DNA of 64,000 bases, taken from the NCBI GenBank assembly GCA_002869585.1, contig PKUO01000052.1, forward strand, positions 18,497-82,496, in the 5' to 3' direction. Each line of letters opens with the position of its first letter. Position 1 is the first letter of the stretch. The position numbers and the translations under genes are program-made. This stretch comes from Sedimenticola sp. (GTDB lineage Bacteria > Pseudomonadota > Gammaproteobacteria > Chromatiales > Chromatiaceae). The notes beneath the pieces were generated by a model. It was not told where the DNA came from. It worked only from the letters and a program-made list of their open reading frames with translations, and ran no database searches. Shown piece by piece: positions 27,888-37,326 of the stretch.

Positions 27888-30848
27888 TTACCAGCGCAAA
27901 GAAAAATCTTCTCGATTAGCTGTAAGGTTTGGATTGTATGCTGGATCATGCTTTAGCACCTTACCCCATCTATTAATCATGTAGTCGATTTCATTCTTAA
28001 AACGGGCTTGCTTTTCCATGGTATCTTCCGCTCCGCGTGATGCAGATTCGTGATGATACAGATCCGCAAAAGGTGTCCAAAGATTTCGGAATCCCGATTC
28101 ACGTATACGCAAACACAGATCGACATCATTGAATGCAACAGCAAGGTTTTCCTCGTCAAAGCCGCCAACTTTGTTAAATATATCTTTCCGAACCACCAAA
28201 CAAGCTGCTGTTATCGCAGAATAATTTTGGACTAAAACAGCTCTTGCATTATAGCCTTTAGCTGTTTTCGGTAGATATTTCATTGCATGTCCTGCAACAC
28301 CGCCCAATCCCAGTACAACACCCCCATGCTGTAAACTATCATCTGGATACCATAGCCTCGCGCCAACTGCACCAACATCCTCCCTGACAGCATGACTCAC
28401 CATCTCAGACAACCAATCGTCATTGATTACTTCAATATCATTATTAAGAAAACCCAAGAGTTCACCACTGACCTTTTCTACTGCAAAGTTATTGATAGCA
28501 GCATAATTAAAGGGCTTTTGATAACGTAAGACTGTCGCAGACCCCGCCTGCTCAAGATCACTCATATATTCAAGCGTTTCTCTGTCATCACTACCGTTAT
28601 CGACAATGATAATTTCGTAATTGGGATACGTGGTTCGATCCTTGATACTGGAAATGCATTGTCGCAATAATTCCAGGCCGTTTCGGGTTGGAATTATCAG
28701 ACTCACAAGAGGAGGATCCTCAGGTAATTGATATTTGACACGCAACATTCCATCTATAAACGGGGACTCAGAAACCTCTGCTTTCAGCCCCTTGGTCGAT
28801 AAATAATCTCCAACCGCTTTTATTGCAGCAGTAAGCGCATAAGGTTTTGCATCACCACCTGATGCCGTACTCTCCGGTATAGATCGCCAATGGTATAAGA
28901 TTTTTGGAATGTGCCGAATCTGCTCAGTTGAGATTCTGGCAATAACTCTTAATGCCAAATCATAGTCTTGCGCTCCTTCAAATCCCTCCCGGAAGCCGTC
29001 TACTTCTTCAATGATTTTTTTCTCATAAACCCCGAAATGACAGATCATATTATGCGAAAGCATTAAATCTGGATTGAAATCGGGCTTGAAATAATGGGCA
29101 AAACGAACACCATTAGAATCTATTTTATCTTCATCAGAATAGATGAGTCTGGCATCAGGATGTGCGATGATTTCATGCGCTACATAGTACAGGGCATTCT
29201 TAGTCAATAAATCATCATGATCCATAAACCCGATATACTGGCCGGACGCTAATGAAACACCCGTATTTGATGCAACTGATATATGCCCGTTCACATCTCT
29301 AAACGCAACCTTTACACGCTGGTCGATTTCCAGATATTCGTTGAGAACAGGCCTAACATGAACCGCAGTTGATGCATCATCTACAATACAAAGTTCCCAA
29401 TGGGGGTAACTTTGCTCCAGTACAGATTCGATCGCTTTTCGAAGCCAACTTTCCTGTACATTATAGACAGGCATTACGATAGAAATTAGAGGAAGTCTCG
29501 TCGATGCAGTCAAAAACTCGCTCACTACATCAGGGCTTGCATCCTTCAATGTCTCAACCTGCTCTATCCAGGTTGCGTAATTTCGATTTATGGGTGAAGC
29601 AGCGTGCTCACCATTCCTACTCAAATGATACTTTAGTGCACTCATACCACCTGCACGCCAAAGCCTCCAAGCCTTCTTTGCCCACGAAGGCGCCTGGCCA
29701 GGATTTCTCAGAAGATAGGATAGGAAGGGCAGTGCGCGACGCACTGCTCTCGCCGGTAAACTGAGTTTGCGATAGACCCGCCAGCTAAGACTATTCTGTA
29801 TTCCAAGCAATGCGTGACTGTGGGCAGCAAGATTAGATCGAAGCTCCCTTTCAACTGTATTTTTAGCCGCAATTTGATTTGTCAGATGAACGTTCGTTTC
29901 CGTTGCCTTATTCAGGCGCTGATTGGTATCGTTAAGTCCATCATTTAGATTCGACAAGCGCACCAGTAATGATTCTTTTTCACTACGCAATCGATCGAAC
30001 TGATTTTGCAACGCATTTAGCTGAAGATCACGCGCTTCTATAATCTTTGCACGCGTTCCCGAAACTTCTCTCGTTTCATGCAATTCAGCAAGGAGATTCT
30101 TATAAACCTCCAGTGAATCCTTCATGGGCTTATCTGTTAACTCAGGAACAATAGCCGCATCTACATCTTCGCATGGATGTGCCGTGATAATAAACTGATA
30201 AGCTGATGCTTCCGGTGTATGAAAATATGCTATAGCTTGGGCCGATGCCTCAAGCCCAACCCGCTTGAGTCGCTCAGCGATCACATCATCACTCATATCA
30301 TGAAAAGTGTACGATAGTTCAGCGACTTTATAACCAGCCTGCGTAAAAAGTGTGCGTAGCGACTGATGAGTAAACAAATGAAGGTGCGTGCGATCTAGTA
30401 ATCCAGTATCTTCGTAGGTGAAACGGCCTTCTAGCAACTCAAGACGCAATGAGGCATGAGCACCATTGGGCAAAGAAACCAATAGAAATCCAGATGGTTT
30501 TATAAGTTTCTTTATTTTGGCAAGAAAAGCATCTGGATCTCGCAAGTGCTCAATAATATCGGCACAGGTAATAACATCAAACTGCCTTGAACCTAATTCT
30601 TCTATCCAAGAATCTTCTTCGACATTTGCCAAGATTACACGGTCACAGGAAGCTTCTGCCTGCTTCGCAGCCTCTGGATCCAGTTCAACACCAACAACAT
30701 TGCATTTGAGTTTATCCCGTAGATATCTGGACATATACCCTGTTGCGCAACCCAATTCGAGCACAGACGAACCCGTAGGAATTCTACGAATCAGCTGGGT
30801 ATGTGAATTGTTCTCGACATCAAGATCGAGTTCAAAATCGTATTTCAC
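27888..30848 (-). CDS. methyltransferase / coiled coil / tandem GT2 glycosyltransferase
   Basis: 986 residues from GTG 30848. Residues about 1-215 are a class I SAM methyltransferase (VLELGCATGYMS near 30-41, DVITCADIIEHLRDP, GFLLVSLPN). Residues about 240-355 are a helical, coiled-coil-like stretch rich in Leu, Asn, Gln and Arg. Two GT2 domains follow: one near 451 (LISIVMPVYN..., DDAST, GFMDHDDLL) and one near 711 (LVSLIIPTRNGLELL, DNGSDD, GFLNNDIEV). Proteins with this order occur in ABC-transporter-dependent O-antigen and capsule loci, where they combine chain synthesis with a methyl group or chain-length control. That role here is inference from the Wzm/Wzt context. Confidence 0.9.
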   Translation of the reverse strand: MKYDFELDLDVENNSHTQLIRRIPTGSSVLELGCATGYMSRYLRDKLKCNVVGVELDPEAAKQAEASCDRVILANVEEDSWIEELGSRQFDVITCADIIEHLRDPDAFLAKIKKLIKPSGFLLVSLPNGAHASLRLELLEGRFTYEDTGLLDRTHLHLFTHQSLRTLFTQAGYKVAELSYTFHDMSDDVIAERLKRVGLEASAQAIAYFHTPEASAYQFIITAHPCEDVDAAIVPELTDKPMKDSLEVYKNLLAELHETREVSGTRAKIIEARDLQLNALQNQFDRLRSEKESLLVRLSNLNDGLNDTNQRLNKATETNVHLTNQIAAKNTVERELRSNLAAHSHALLGIQNSLSWRVYRKLSLPARAVRRALPFLSYLLRNPGQAPSWAKKAWRLWRAGGMSALKYHLSRNGEHAASPINRNYATWIEQVETLKDASPDVVSEFLTASTRLPLISIVMPVYNVQESWLRKAIESVLEQSYPHWELCIVDDASTAVHVRPVLNEYLEIDQRVKVAFRDVNGHISVASNTGVSLASGQYIGFMDHDDLLTKNALYYVAHEIIAHPDARLIYSDEDKIDSNGVRFAHYFKPDFNPDLMLSHNMICHFGVYEKKIIEEVDGFREGFEGAQDYDLALRVIARISTEQIRHIPKILYHWRSIPESTASGGDAKPYALTAAIKAVGDYLSTKGLKAEVSESPFIDGMLRVKYQLPEDPPLVSLIIPTRNGLELLRQCISSIKDRTTYPNYEIIIVDNGSDDRETLEYMSDLEQAGSATVLRYQKPFNYAAINNFAVEKVSGELLGFLNNDIEVINDDWLSEMVSHAVREDVGAVGARLWYPDDSLQHGGVVLGLGGVAGHAMKYLPKTAKGYNARAVLVQNYSAITAACLVVRKDIFNKVGGFDEENLAVAFNDVDLCLRIRESGFRNLWTPFADLYHHESASRGAEDTMEKQARFKNEIDYMINRWGKVLKHDPAYNPNLTANREDFSLRW

Positions 30849-30915
30849 GCTATTGCACCAGAGTTAAGTATAGGGAAGTAATAACAAATCCAATTTAATC
30901 TATATAAAACATATG

Positions 30916-31515
30916 CTAAATATTTTGACTGTCTAGCCAACGCCTCAAGCCCAAAAGCATCTTGCGCTTGAAAGTACGCTTTTGCGGCTTTCTGAATACT
31001 GCAATAGTATCACCCCAGTCATCACTGTCGTCGACGTTGTAATCTAGTCTATCCCACTGCGTCTCAACAAAGAGCAACTCAAGATCCACATAACGGGCCA
31101 GGCCACGAAAGCCATCTGGGTAGAAACGCCAGCAGTCCACAGGATAACGATGTTCATAGCCTCTTGACGGTGCGATAATGCAGATCAACCCCTCGGGTTT
31201 GACCACTCTCTCTATCTGCTGCATCACGCTCCAGAAATACTCCATGTGCTCAAAAGCCTGTCCAGACACAACCACATCATGACTGTTTGCAGTAATTTCC
31301 TTCCATTGGTAGGGATCAGAAAGAACGACGTCGACATTCCTTCCTTCCGCAAGATCAATCCCAATATATTTCCATTGCTGGTTTACAAAAAAACGCTTAT
31401 AGCTGCCATTAATATCCATACTACCAAGATCGAGAATTTTGAGGGGTTTATCTCTCAATTCAACCAGGTACTGCTTCACAAAGCGTTCCATTTTGTCCAG
31501 CGAACTTTGATGCAT
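30916..31515 (-). CDS. SAM-dependent methyltransferase
   Basis: 199 residues from ATG 31515. The frame reaches back to 31599 and would overlap the upstream gene, but the family usually begins at MHxSSLxKM as at this ATG. Motif I is ILDLGSMDINGSY, followed by YIGIDLAEGRNVDVVL, the VVSGQAFEHMEYFW block and the very conserved IAPSRGYEHRYPVDCWRFYPDG. This is a class I methyltransferase common in O-antigen and capsule clusters; a sugar hydroxyl or terminal residue of the glycan is the plausible target. No strong ribosome-binding site is visible for this start. Confidence 0.85.
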   Translation of the reverse strand: MHQSSLDKMERFVKQYLVELRDKPLKILDLGSMDINGSYKRFFVNQQWKYIGIDLAEGRNVDVVLSDPYQWKEITANSHDVVVSGQAFEHMEYFWSVMQQIERVVKPEGLICIIAPSRGYEHRYPVDCWRFYPDGFRGLARYVDLELLFVETQWDRLDYNVDDSDDWGDTIAVFRKPQKRTFKRKMLLGLRRWLDSQNI

Positions 31516-31567
31516 TATGTTTACCCACAAGACGGAGTTAGCATTGACCAACTCCAATTCAGTTGAA

Positions 31568-32464
31568 TTATGACTTACGCCATATAACTGGCAGAGCATG
31601 CCACATCCACCATTGGTCCGGCCGCTTCCGAATGAATTGCTCTACAGGTTCAAAAACTTTAGCCAGAGCCTCATCATCATCAAGTTTTTGCACGCTGAAC
31701 GCAGGTAAAAAGTAGCCTACCAAGCCCTCACGCTCCTCTTGCGCAAAATAGGGTACCAGCAGCGCATTCATTTTTTTTGCTATTTTAATCACACCGGTGG
31801 ATAACCTTGCCTTGCCACCAAGAAAAGGAAACACTTCTGTTGAATCTTCAGGTGCTGGAGGTGCATCAACGATCACAATGAGCACTCCCTTTTTTTTCAA
31901 CACGTTATAAAGTCTGCGCAGGGAGTCGTTTTTTTGAATCATATCTCCCCCCATCAAGCGTTCCATCGACTTCAATTTTTTTGAGAGATAACGGCGCTCT
32001 TCATCCGGAATATCCGGATTGCTGATATCCGCGGTGAGACAACTGGTTGAAATACCCATTGCTCCAATTGCCATGGATGGCATGATCAATCTACCGAAAT
32101 GTGCCGAGTACAAAATCACCGGTTGCTCACTGGTTATTGAATTAGTCAAATTCTCAAGGCCCTCAAGCCTTATGAACTGATCGATATTTTTCGAATTTAT
32201 TCGATCCAGCCAATAAACATCAAGCCGTTCTCTGGAAAGCATACCACGCTGTGATTTTATGATTGTCCGTGCTGAAGACAAATCCATTTTCGGAAAAGCA
32301 TTCATCACCCCCTTGACTGCGGCAGTGACCACCGGACTATCGGCAATAGTATCGAGCATACCCTTGAGAGTTGCCAGTTTATAAGAAATACGCCTTGGGA
32401 AACTCGCTATGAAGGGGAAAAACAATCGATTTCGGATATATAATTTAAAACCGCTCGGCAACAT
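31568..32464 (-). CDS. LpxL/HtrB-like acyltransferase, catalytic acid not conserved
   Basis: 298 residues from ATG 32464, which has GGGAGGT nine bases upstream; an alternative GTG at 32482 overlaps wzt further. The protein has the layout of lipid A late acyltransferases: a basic N-terminus, the VILYSAHFGRL core, GGDMIQKND, the IVIVDAPP block, FPFLGGKARLSTGVIKIAKK, and a C-terminal RKRPDQWWMWH. In LpxL the core is H-x4-E or H-x4-D; here it reads HFGRLI, so the acidic residue is missing. It may transfer a different acyl group, use another base, or be inactive. It overlaps nothing and starts six bases after wzt. Confidence 0.8.
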   Translation of the reverse strand: MLPSGFKLYIRNRLFFPFIASFPRRISYKLATLKGMLDTIADSPVVTAAVKGVMNAFPKMDLSSARTIIKSQRGMLSRERLDVYWLDRINSKNIDQFIRLEGLENLTNSITSEQPVILYSAHFGRLIMPSMAIGAMGISTSCLTADISNPDIPDEERRYLSKKLKSMERLMGGDMIQKNDSLRRLYNVLKKKGVLIVIVDAPPAPEDSTEVFPFLGGKARLSTGVIKIAKKMNALLVPYFAQEEREGLVGYFLPAFSVQKLDDDEALAKVFEPVEQFIRKRPDQWWMWHALPVIWRKS

Positions 32465-32469
32465 GTGGC

Positions 32470-33657
32470 TCAGACCTCCCACACATGAGCCAGCCTGGAA
32501 ACCCCTACTTCCCTGCTATCGTGCCTGACACTAAAATCCAGGACATTTTCGCGTTTATCAAAAATATGTATCCCACCCCCATCCAGTAAATACAGATATA
32601 CACTGAACTTGCCAGACAGTAACTGCATGCCAGGTAATCTAAAGCGAATAGTAAAGCTCTGATTCTGATCTAGAATTATCGGAATATTGTCAATTTCCGT
32701 GCTTGAGCCATATACATGAATATTGTCGTTACGCATTAGAACAACAGCCAGGGTCAAGTCATCGGCTGGTACACCATTTGCTATACCAGCTACCTCAATT
32801 ACAAGATCGTCGCCCGTCTGAAAACGCCCCTGTCCATCATGACCAAATAAATCAAAACGTACTATTTCAGCTTTTGATTCACTTTGAGTGTTACTTTCTG
32901 TTTTGGCTACAGTCTCCTGTTTGGTTAACGCGTCTTTTTCACGGCAACTATCCAGATAGGCCTCTACAACATCTTCAGGTGAGCCCAGCATCTGGCTTTC
33001 CCCCTTGTCCAGCCAAAGGACTTCATCACACAGGGATTTGATTTGATAGAGGTTGTGAGAGCAGAAAACCACTGTCTTGCCTGCATCAATAAAACTACGA
33101 ATACGTTCAAGGCTTTTGCGCTGAAAATGTTGGTCTCCCACCGACAGTGCCTCATCGATAATCAATACATCGGGATCAACAGAAGTCACAACGGAAAATG
33201 CCAACCTTACATACATGCCAGATGAGTAATTTTTTACCGGTCGATTAACTGCATCACCCAGTTCTGAGAATTCAATGATCTCCGGCAATTTTTTTTGAAT
33301 TTCAGTGGCACTTAACCCAAGGACTGCACAACCAATCCTGATGTTCTCAACGCCGGTAAATTCAGGATGGAATCCCGAACCCAATTCGAGAATCGCAGAG
33401 ACTCGGCCAGTAACATTTAACTCACCCTGGGAAGGCTTGATAGTTCCTGCAAGCAATTTCAGTAAGGTACTTTTACCCGCGCCATTGTCACCTATCACTC
33501 CAAGCGTTTTGCCTGCCTCAAGCTTAAAATCGACCTGCTTCAATGCCCAGAACACCTGATGGCAGGGTTTTCTAAAGATCAACTCCTTCAGGCTGTCCGA
33601 AGGTTTTTTATACAGCCGATAACCCTTGCACAACTTTGAGGCGCTGACCGCAATCAC
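32470..33657 (-). CDS. wzt: polysaccharide ABC exporter, ATP-binding subunit (Wzt type)
   Basis: 395 residues from GTG 33657. Residues 1-about 240 are the nucleotide-binding domain: Walker A GDNGAGKSTLLKLL near 56-69, ELGSGFHPEFTGVENI typical of O-antigen exporters, signature YSSGMYVRLAFSV and Walker B VLIIDEALSVGD. Residues about 250-390 are a separate beta-sandwich of the Wzt C-terminal type, which in characterised systems binds the terminal modification of the glycan before export. This implies a specifically capped chain. The start overlaps the wzm stop by four bases (GTGA). Confidence 0.94.
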   Translation of the reverse strand: MIAVSASKLCKGYRLYKKPSDSLKELIFRKPCHQVFWALKQVDFKLEAGKTLGVIGDNGAGKSTLLKLLAGTIKPSQGELNVTGRVSAILELGSGFHPEFTGVENIRIGCAVLGLSATEIQKKLPEIIEFSELGDAVNRPVKNYSSGMYVRLAFSVVTSVDPDVLIIDEALSVGDQHFQRKSLERIRSFIDAGKTVVFCSHNLYQIKSLCDEVLWLDKGESQMLGSPEDVVEAYLDSCREKDALTKQETVAKTESNTQSESKAEIVRFDLFGHDGQGRFQTGDDLVIEVAGIANGVPADDLTLAVVLMRNDNIHVYGSSTEIDNIPIILDQNQSFTIRFRLPGMQLLSGKFSVYLYLLDGGGIHIFDKRENVLDFSVRHDSREVGVSRLAHVWEV

Positions 33658-34433
33658 AATAAATCCTTAGCCCGGTCAAGTGTCTTACTGAAAAACACCA
33701 AGCCCAACAGAGCGATAACGGCACTCAATACCAGAACAATATAAAACCCAACTTCGGGAGGTATACCCTCTATGAATATAGAGCGGTAGGCAGACACTAA
33801 ATGATAAAAAGGGTTTAGCTTATAGATCCAAACCCACTTTTCAGGAACCAGGGACGCCGGATAGATAATGGGCGTTCCGAAAAACAACAAGGTTAGCAGC
33901 ATCCCGATCAGTTGATTCATGTCGCGAAAAAAAACATTTAAAACACTCAGCACCCAGCCAACCCCAAGATTGAGTAAAAATCTGGCAAGCATCAGCAAGG
34001 GAAACATTAATACCCAAGGCGTCAAACCCTCTCCCATCACCAGCACTGCCAAGGCTACTATAGCTAAACCTGCAATTTCCGTAACCAGCGATGTCATTGA
34101 CACTACTAACGGAAGTAGCACGGGTGGAAAAACAACACGCTGGATTAACTGCCTGTTGCTGGTGAGGCTGGAAGTGCTCCTGTCCGCCGCTTCACGGAAG
34201 GCGTTAAAGGGGAAAAGGCCCGCCATGAGATATAGGGCAAAGTCACCTGTTCCTGAGCCCGTCTGAAAACGTACTTTCAGTATAACCCCGAACACAAAGG
34301 TATAGATCAACAACATAAAGGCTGGTTGCAGCACAAGCCACAACCAGCCAAGATATGAACCCGCACTACGCTGTTTCAGATCACGAGCGCTGAGCAGGTA
34401 AACAGCCTGTGAATAGTTGGCTATTTGTGACAT
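33654..34433 (-). CDS. wzm: polysaccharide ABC exporter, permease subunit (Wzm type)
   Basis: 259 residues, six transmembrane helices of the ABC-2 permease family. Blocks include the N-terminal LLSARDLKQRSAGSYLGWLWLVLQPAFMLLIY, SNRQLIQRVVFPPVLLPL, NVFFRDMNQLIGMLLTLLFFGTPIIYP, and the NPFYHLVSAYR segment. With Wzt it moves an undecaprenyl-linked glycan across the inner membrane. It is the first gene of the exporter pair and lies 47 bp after the PpiC-type isomerase gene, so all may be one transcript. Confidence 0.94.
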   Translation of the reverse strand: MSQIANYSQAVYLLSARDLKQRSAGSYLGWLWLVLQPAFMLLIYTFVFGVILKVRFQTGSGTGDFALYLMAGLFPFNAFREAADRSTSSLTSNRQLIQRVVFPPVLLPLVVSMTSLVTEIAGLAIVALAVLVMGEGLTPWVLMFPLLMLARFLLNLGVGWVLSVLNVFFRDMNQLIGMLLTLLFFGTPIIYPASLVPEKWVWIYKLNPFYHLVSAYRSIFIEGIPPEVGFYIVLVLSAVIALLGLVFFSKTLDRAKDLL

Positions 34434-34480
34434 TCAATACTCACAGACCGATATAGTGCGTGAAAATGATCAGCTAATCT

Positions 34481-35419
34481 TTAGTCATTTTCCTGTTTCA
34501 GTTCTGCTGAAAGGGATGCTTTTTTATCCTGGATAAAGGCATCTACCTGATCATCATAGATCTTCGGTTTGTTCGCTTCCAGAATCTTATCAAAGTAGGT
34601 CTGGCGGCGCGTTGAGATATAGTCTTTGACCATCTTGGCCTCAATCTCTTTGCGCACTTCATCGAATTTTCTTTCACGCGCAGGGACACGACGCAGCAGT
34701 TTGATAACATGGTACCCAAAGTCGGATTCTACCACTTCACTGATATCACCCTCGTTCTTCAGGCCAAAGGCGGCTTCCTCGAACGATTTCACCAGATTGC
34801 CTTTCTCAAGCAGACCCAGACTACCCTTGTTTTTATGTTTTGAAGGGTCTTCGGAGAACTCCTTGACCAAGTCTTCAAACGGCACACCGTCAAGGGCTTT
34901 CTGGCGAACTTCATTAGCAAGTTTCTTGGCTTCTTCAGGACTTCTTACCTGCGTATAGCGCTCTTTGGTACGGATCAGCACATGGGATACATCCACTTTC
35001 TCCGGAATTGTATATTTTCCGGGATTCGCGGCATATTCCTCATCGATGGCCTGACTGAAATCGGGCAGAGGCTCATTGTCCAGCTCTTTCAGTTTCTCAA
35101 CAAAATAGAATCGTTCGATCATCCGCTGCAGACGCGCCTGAATTAAAGGATCACCACCAATAGCACCTTTCTTGGCAGCATCTGCAACCTTCTTGGTGAG
35201 GTATATTTGCTGAATCAGTTGATCCACCTTTTGTCTCTGTTCCAGCGTCTGTAACTGAGCCTTTGCATGGCCCTCAACCAGTAAGGCTTCCATATCGGAA
35301 ACCTGGACCTGAGTCTGATCATCCTGCATGAGCGGCGACGTCATATCCAATGCATGTACTGTCGAGCTAACGGACAAGAGTAAGCCTAGAAAAAATTTCA
35401 TAAACCGTATATCTGACAT
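34481..35419 (-). CDS. periplasmic PpiC-type peptidyl-prolyl isomerase
   Basis: 312 residues from ATG 35419, with AGGA four bases upstream; the codon before it (TTG) is a less likely start. A signal peptide (FMKFFLGLLLSVSSTVHA) ends near residue 24. A helical N-terminal chaperone-like part with SurA character precedes one parvulin domain at about 140-240: VDVSHVLIRTKERY, FEDLVKEFSEDPSKHKNKGSLGLL, and ESDFGYHVIKLL. It should speed proline isomerisation and folding of exported proteins. A pair GAAAATGA/TCATTTTC spans its stop codon. The location just ahead of wzm is unusual for a foldase. Confidence 0.88.
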   Translation of the reverse strand: MSDIRFMKFFLGLLLSVSSTVHALDMTSPLMQDDQTQVQVSDMEALLVEGHAKAQLQTLEQRQKVDQLIQQIYLTKKVADAAKKGAIGGDPLIQARLQRMIERFYFVEKLKELDNEPLPDFSQAIDEEYAANPGKYTIPEKVDVSHVLIRTKERYTQVRSPEEAKKLANEVRQKALDGVPFEDLVKEFSEDPSKHKNKGSLGLLEKGNLVKSFEEAAFGLKNEGDISEVVESDFGYHVIKLLRRVPARERKFDEVRKEIEAKMVKDYISTRRQTYFDKILEANKPKIYDDQVDAFIQDKKASLSAELKQEND

Positions 35420-35464
35420 CAATTCCTAACTCCATCTCTAAACATATTCACACACATTGTACCA

Positions 35465-35494
35465 ATAAAAAAGGCAAGCCCGAAGGCTTGCCTT
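35465..35494 (-). terminator. intrinsic terminator of the 590-residue exported protein gene
   Basis: On the minus strand AAGGCAAGCC and GGCTTGCCTT pair perfectly (10 bp) around a TTCG tetraloop, followed directly by TTTTTATT. It starts 27 bases after the TAA at 35522. Stem, tetraloop and U-tract make this a very clear rho-independent terminator. Confidence 0.92.
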
Positions 35495-35521
35495 TGATAC
35501 CACGATTGTTAAATCGACCGA

Positions 35522-37294
35522 TTAACGGTTGACGTAACGAACGTGCTCTACAGTTTCACCAACGGCTGCAGGACCAATTTCAGCAGTCATTGCAGTGAAG
35601 CCGATTGCAGGAACACCCAAGTGTGTCAATGCAGCTGCTGCACTTGGAGCACCATTACTGGCAGCCTGAGGGTCTACCAGATTGTCGATAGAGTTATCGA
35701 CGGTAGCATAGTTGTACATTGAGTCGAAATTGATCATTGCCCAACCACCCTGGAAACCGCTAGCCAAGGTCAGTGTAACAACATTGTCAGCAGGTGTACC
35801 CAGTACTGAACCGGTAGTTGCGCCATTCTCAACAATAGAGATGATATTAACTTCGCGAGACAGTGAAGTTACAGTAGGAGTACCGATAACAACCGGAGAG
35901 AAACCCGGTGCGCCTGCAGATGGCGTGAATTCCTGCTCTTCGTCGTCAAAGTAGCTCAGACTGATGATCGCATCGTTGTTGGTGTGCGCTGTCCAGGCCC
36001 AGTTTGTACAATCAGCCCCACCGTCTACTGGGAACATTGCAAAACCCTTAGAGTTAGTACCTGGTACACAAGCATTAAGCGGACCAGTAGCATCTGCATC
36101 GTCATTCAGGGTTGCACCATTCCAGACACCGTGTTTACGCATGGGCATGGTCAGTACCACGTCGGTTGCACCAGCAATGGCGGAGTCGACGAAGTAAGGA
36201 GTAGCCACTGCTGTTGCACTCAGTGCCACTGCAATTGGGAATGGGTTGGCACCAGCCGGGATAGACGGGTTTGGAGCCAGATCCATCAACGCACCGGTAT
36301 CGAAATACGTCAGAGGCGCACCGCCGACAACTTTAACACCCGTACCTGTGGTGTCCAGCATGCTCGCAATTGGACTATTGCCTGAAGCCAAGGAAGGCAG
36401 CAGATAGTTGTTCTGGTCATCTGACATGTAATGTTGTGGCAGGTCAGCATAGTCATTCAAATGCGTCCCTTCTTCGACAAACGCTGCACCAGTAGCAGTA
36501 TTCATCAGAATGGCGAATGCATGCAGACCACCCGTAGGCCGAGTAACTCCACCATTCACACCTGCATCACCAGCCGCATAAACGACGTTAGCATCATCAG
36601 CAGCCATACCGCCGGCAAGTAGACCAGAAGTGAAACCACCCGCAGTTGAAGCAGCTGCCCATGCGTCAGCTACCACACTACAGTCAGCCGGCATACCATT
36701 CGCATCATGCAAAAGACCCGCAGGGATTGAGCGATCACCATCAGCAGCCGTGACGGCAGTACCCAAAGGACCATCGTTAGCTGGATTGCCGTCGATTTCG
36801 GCTATCAAACCTGTATCATTGGCATTTCCACCAACGAGAGTACCGTCGGCAATCTCACCCATTTCGATGATTTCCACATAACCCTCGAGGGTGTCATTGG
36901 TGTCTACTGCCGTGTAAAAATCCAGGAAGTCAACGCCAGACTGCAGAAGAGTCTTGCTTGGATAGGTACAAGTTTCATCAGCAGTAACGATGTTTGCCTT
37001 ACCAGTAGCCGCGTTCATGCGAACGGTAGCGGTCCACTGATCCTGTGGTGACATATAGACGTTAAAGTCGAGTACGTCGTTAGACAGGTTAGACTCACGG
37101 AAACGAACCTTCACTGCCTTGAAAGCGCCAGTTGTATTGGTAATGGAAATATTGGTTACAAAGTTATTGTTAACGTTGTAGTAAGGCAGCAGCGCGACCT
37201 GACCCAAACCGTCTTCATTCACGTAAACCGCTTGGGCACTGGTTGCAGCAGCAGCCACCAGTACGGCAGCGGCAATTTTAGTCTTCTTAAACAC
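35522..37294 (-). CDS. exported surface-type protein of an uncharacterised family
   Basis: 590 residues from GTG 37294, which has AAGGAG nine bases before it; the frame extends to 37381 but the start with a signal peptide directly after GTG (FKKTKIAAAVLVAAAATSAQA) is clearly right. The mature N-terminus, VNEDGLGQVALLPYYNVNNNFVTNISITNTTGAFKAVKVRFRE followed by DVLDFNVYMSP, in pieces, recalls a widespread proteobacterial exported family without known function. The middle is Ala/Gly/Asn/Asp/Thr-rich and poor in Lys and Arg, with a few cysteines, like a secreted or surface protein. Strong ribosome-binding site, own terminator and a long leader suggest high or regulated expression. Confidence 0.85.
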   Translation of the reverse strand: MFKKTKIAAAVLVAAAATSAQAVYVNEDGLGQVALLPYYNVNNNFVTNISITNTTGAFKAVKVRFRESNLSNDVLDFNVYMSPQDQWTATVRMNAATGKANIVTADETCTYPSKTLLQSGVDFLDFYTAVDTNDTLEGYVEIIEMGEIADGTLVGGNANDTGLIAEIDGNPANDGPLGTAVTAADGDRSIPAGLLHDANGMPADCSVVADAWAAASTAGGFTSGLLAGGMAADDANVVYAAGDAGVNGGVTRPTGGLHAFAILMNTATGAAFVEEGTHLNDYADLPQHYMSDDQNNYLLPSLASGNSPIASMLDTTGTGVKVVGGAPLTYFDTGALMDLAPNPSIPAGANPFPIAVALSATAVATPYFVDSAIAGATDVVLTMPMRKHGVWNGATLNDDADATGPLNACVPGTNSKGFAMFPVDGGADCTNWAWTAHTNNDAIISLSYFDDEEQEFTPSAGAPGFSPVVIGTPTVTSLSREVNIISIVENGATTGSVLGTPADNVVTLTLASGFQGGWAMINFDSMYNYATVDNSIDNLVDPQAASNGAPSAAAALTHLGVPAIGFTAMTAEIGPAAVGETVEHVRYVNR

Positions 37295-37312
37295 TATTGT
37301 GTTCTCCTTCAG

Positions 37313-37326
37313 TTGTGTTAACACAA
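37313..37326. promoter_or_regulatory. 14-bp perfect palindrome in the leader of the exported protein gene
   Basis: TTGTGTTAACACAA reads the same on both strands. It lies 18 bp upstream of the GTG start and only a few bases before the AAGGAG site. It may be an operator or, in the mRNA, a short hairpin next to the ribosome-binding site. No regulator can be named. Confidence 0.4.
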
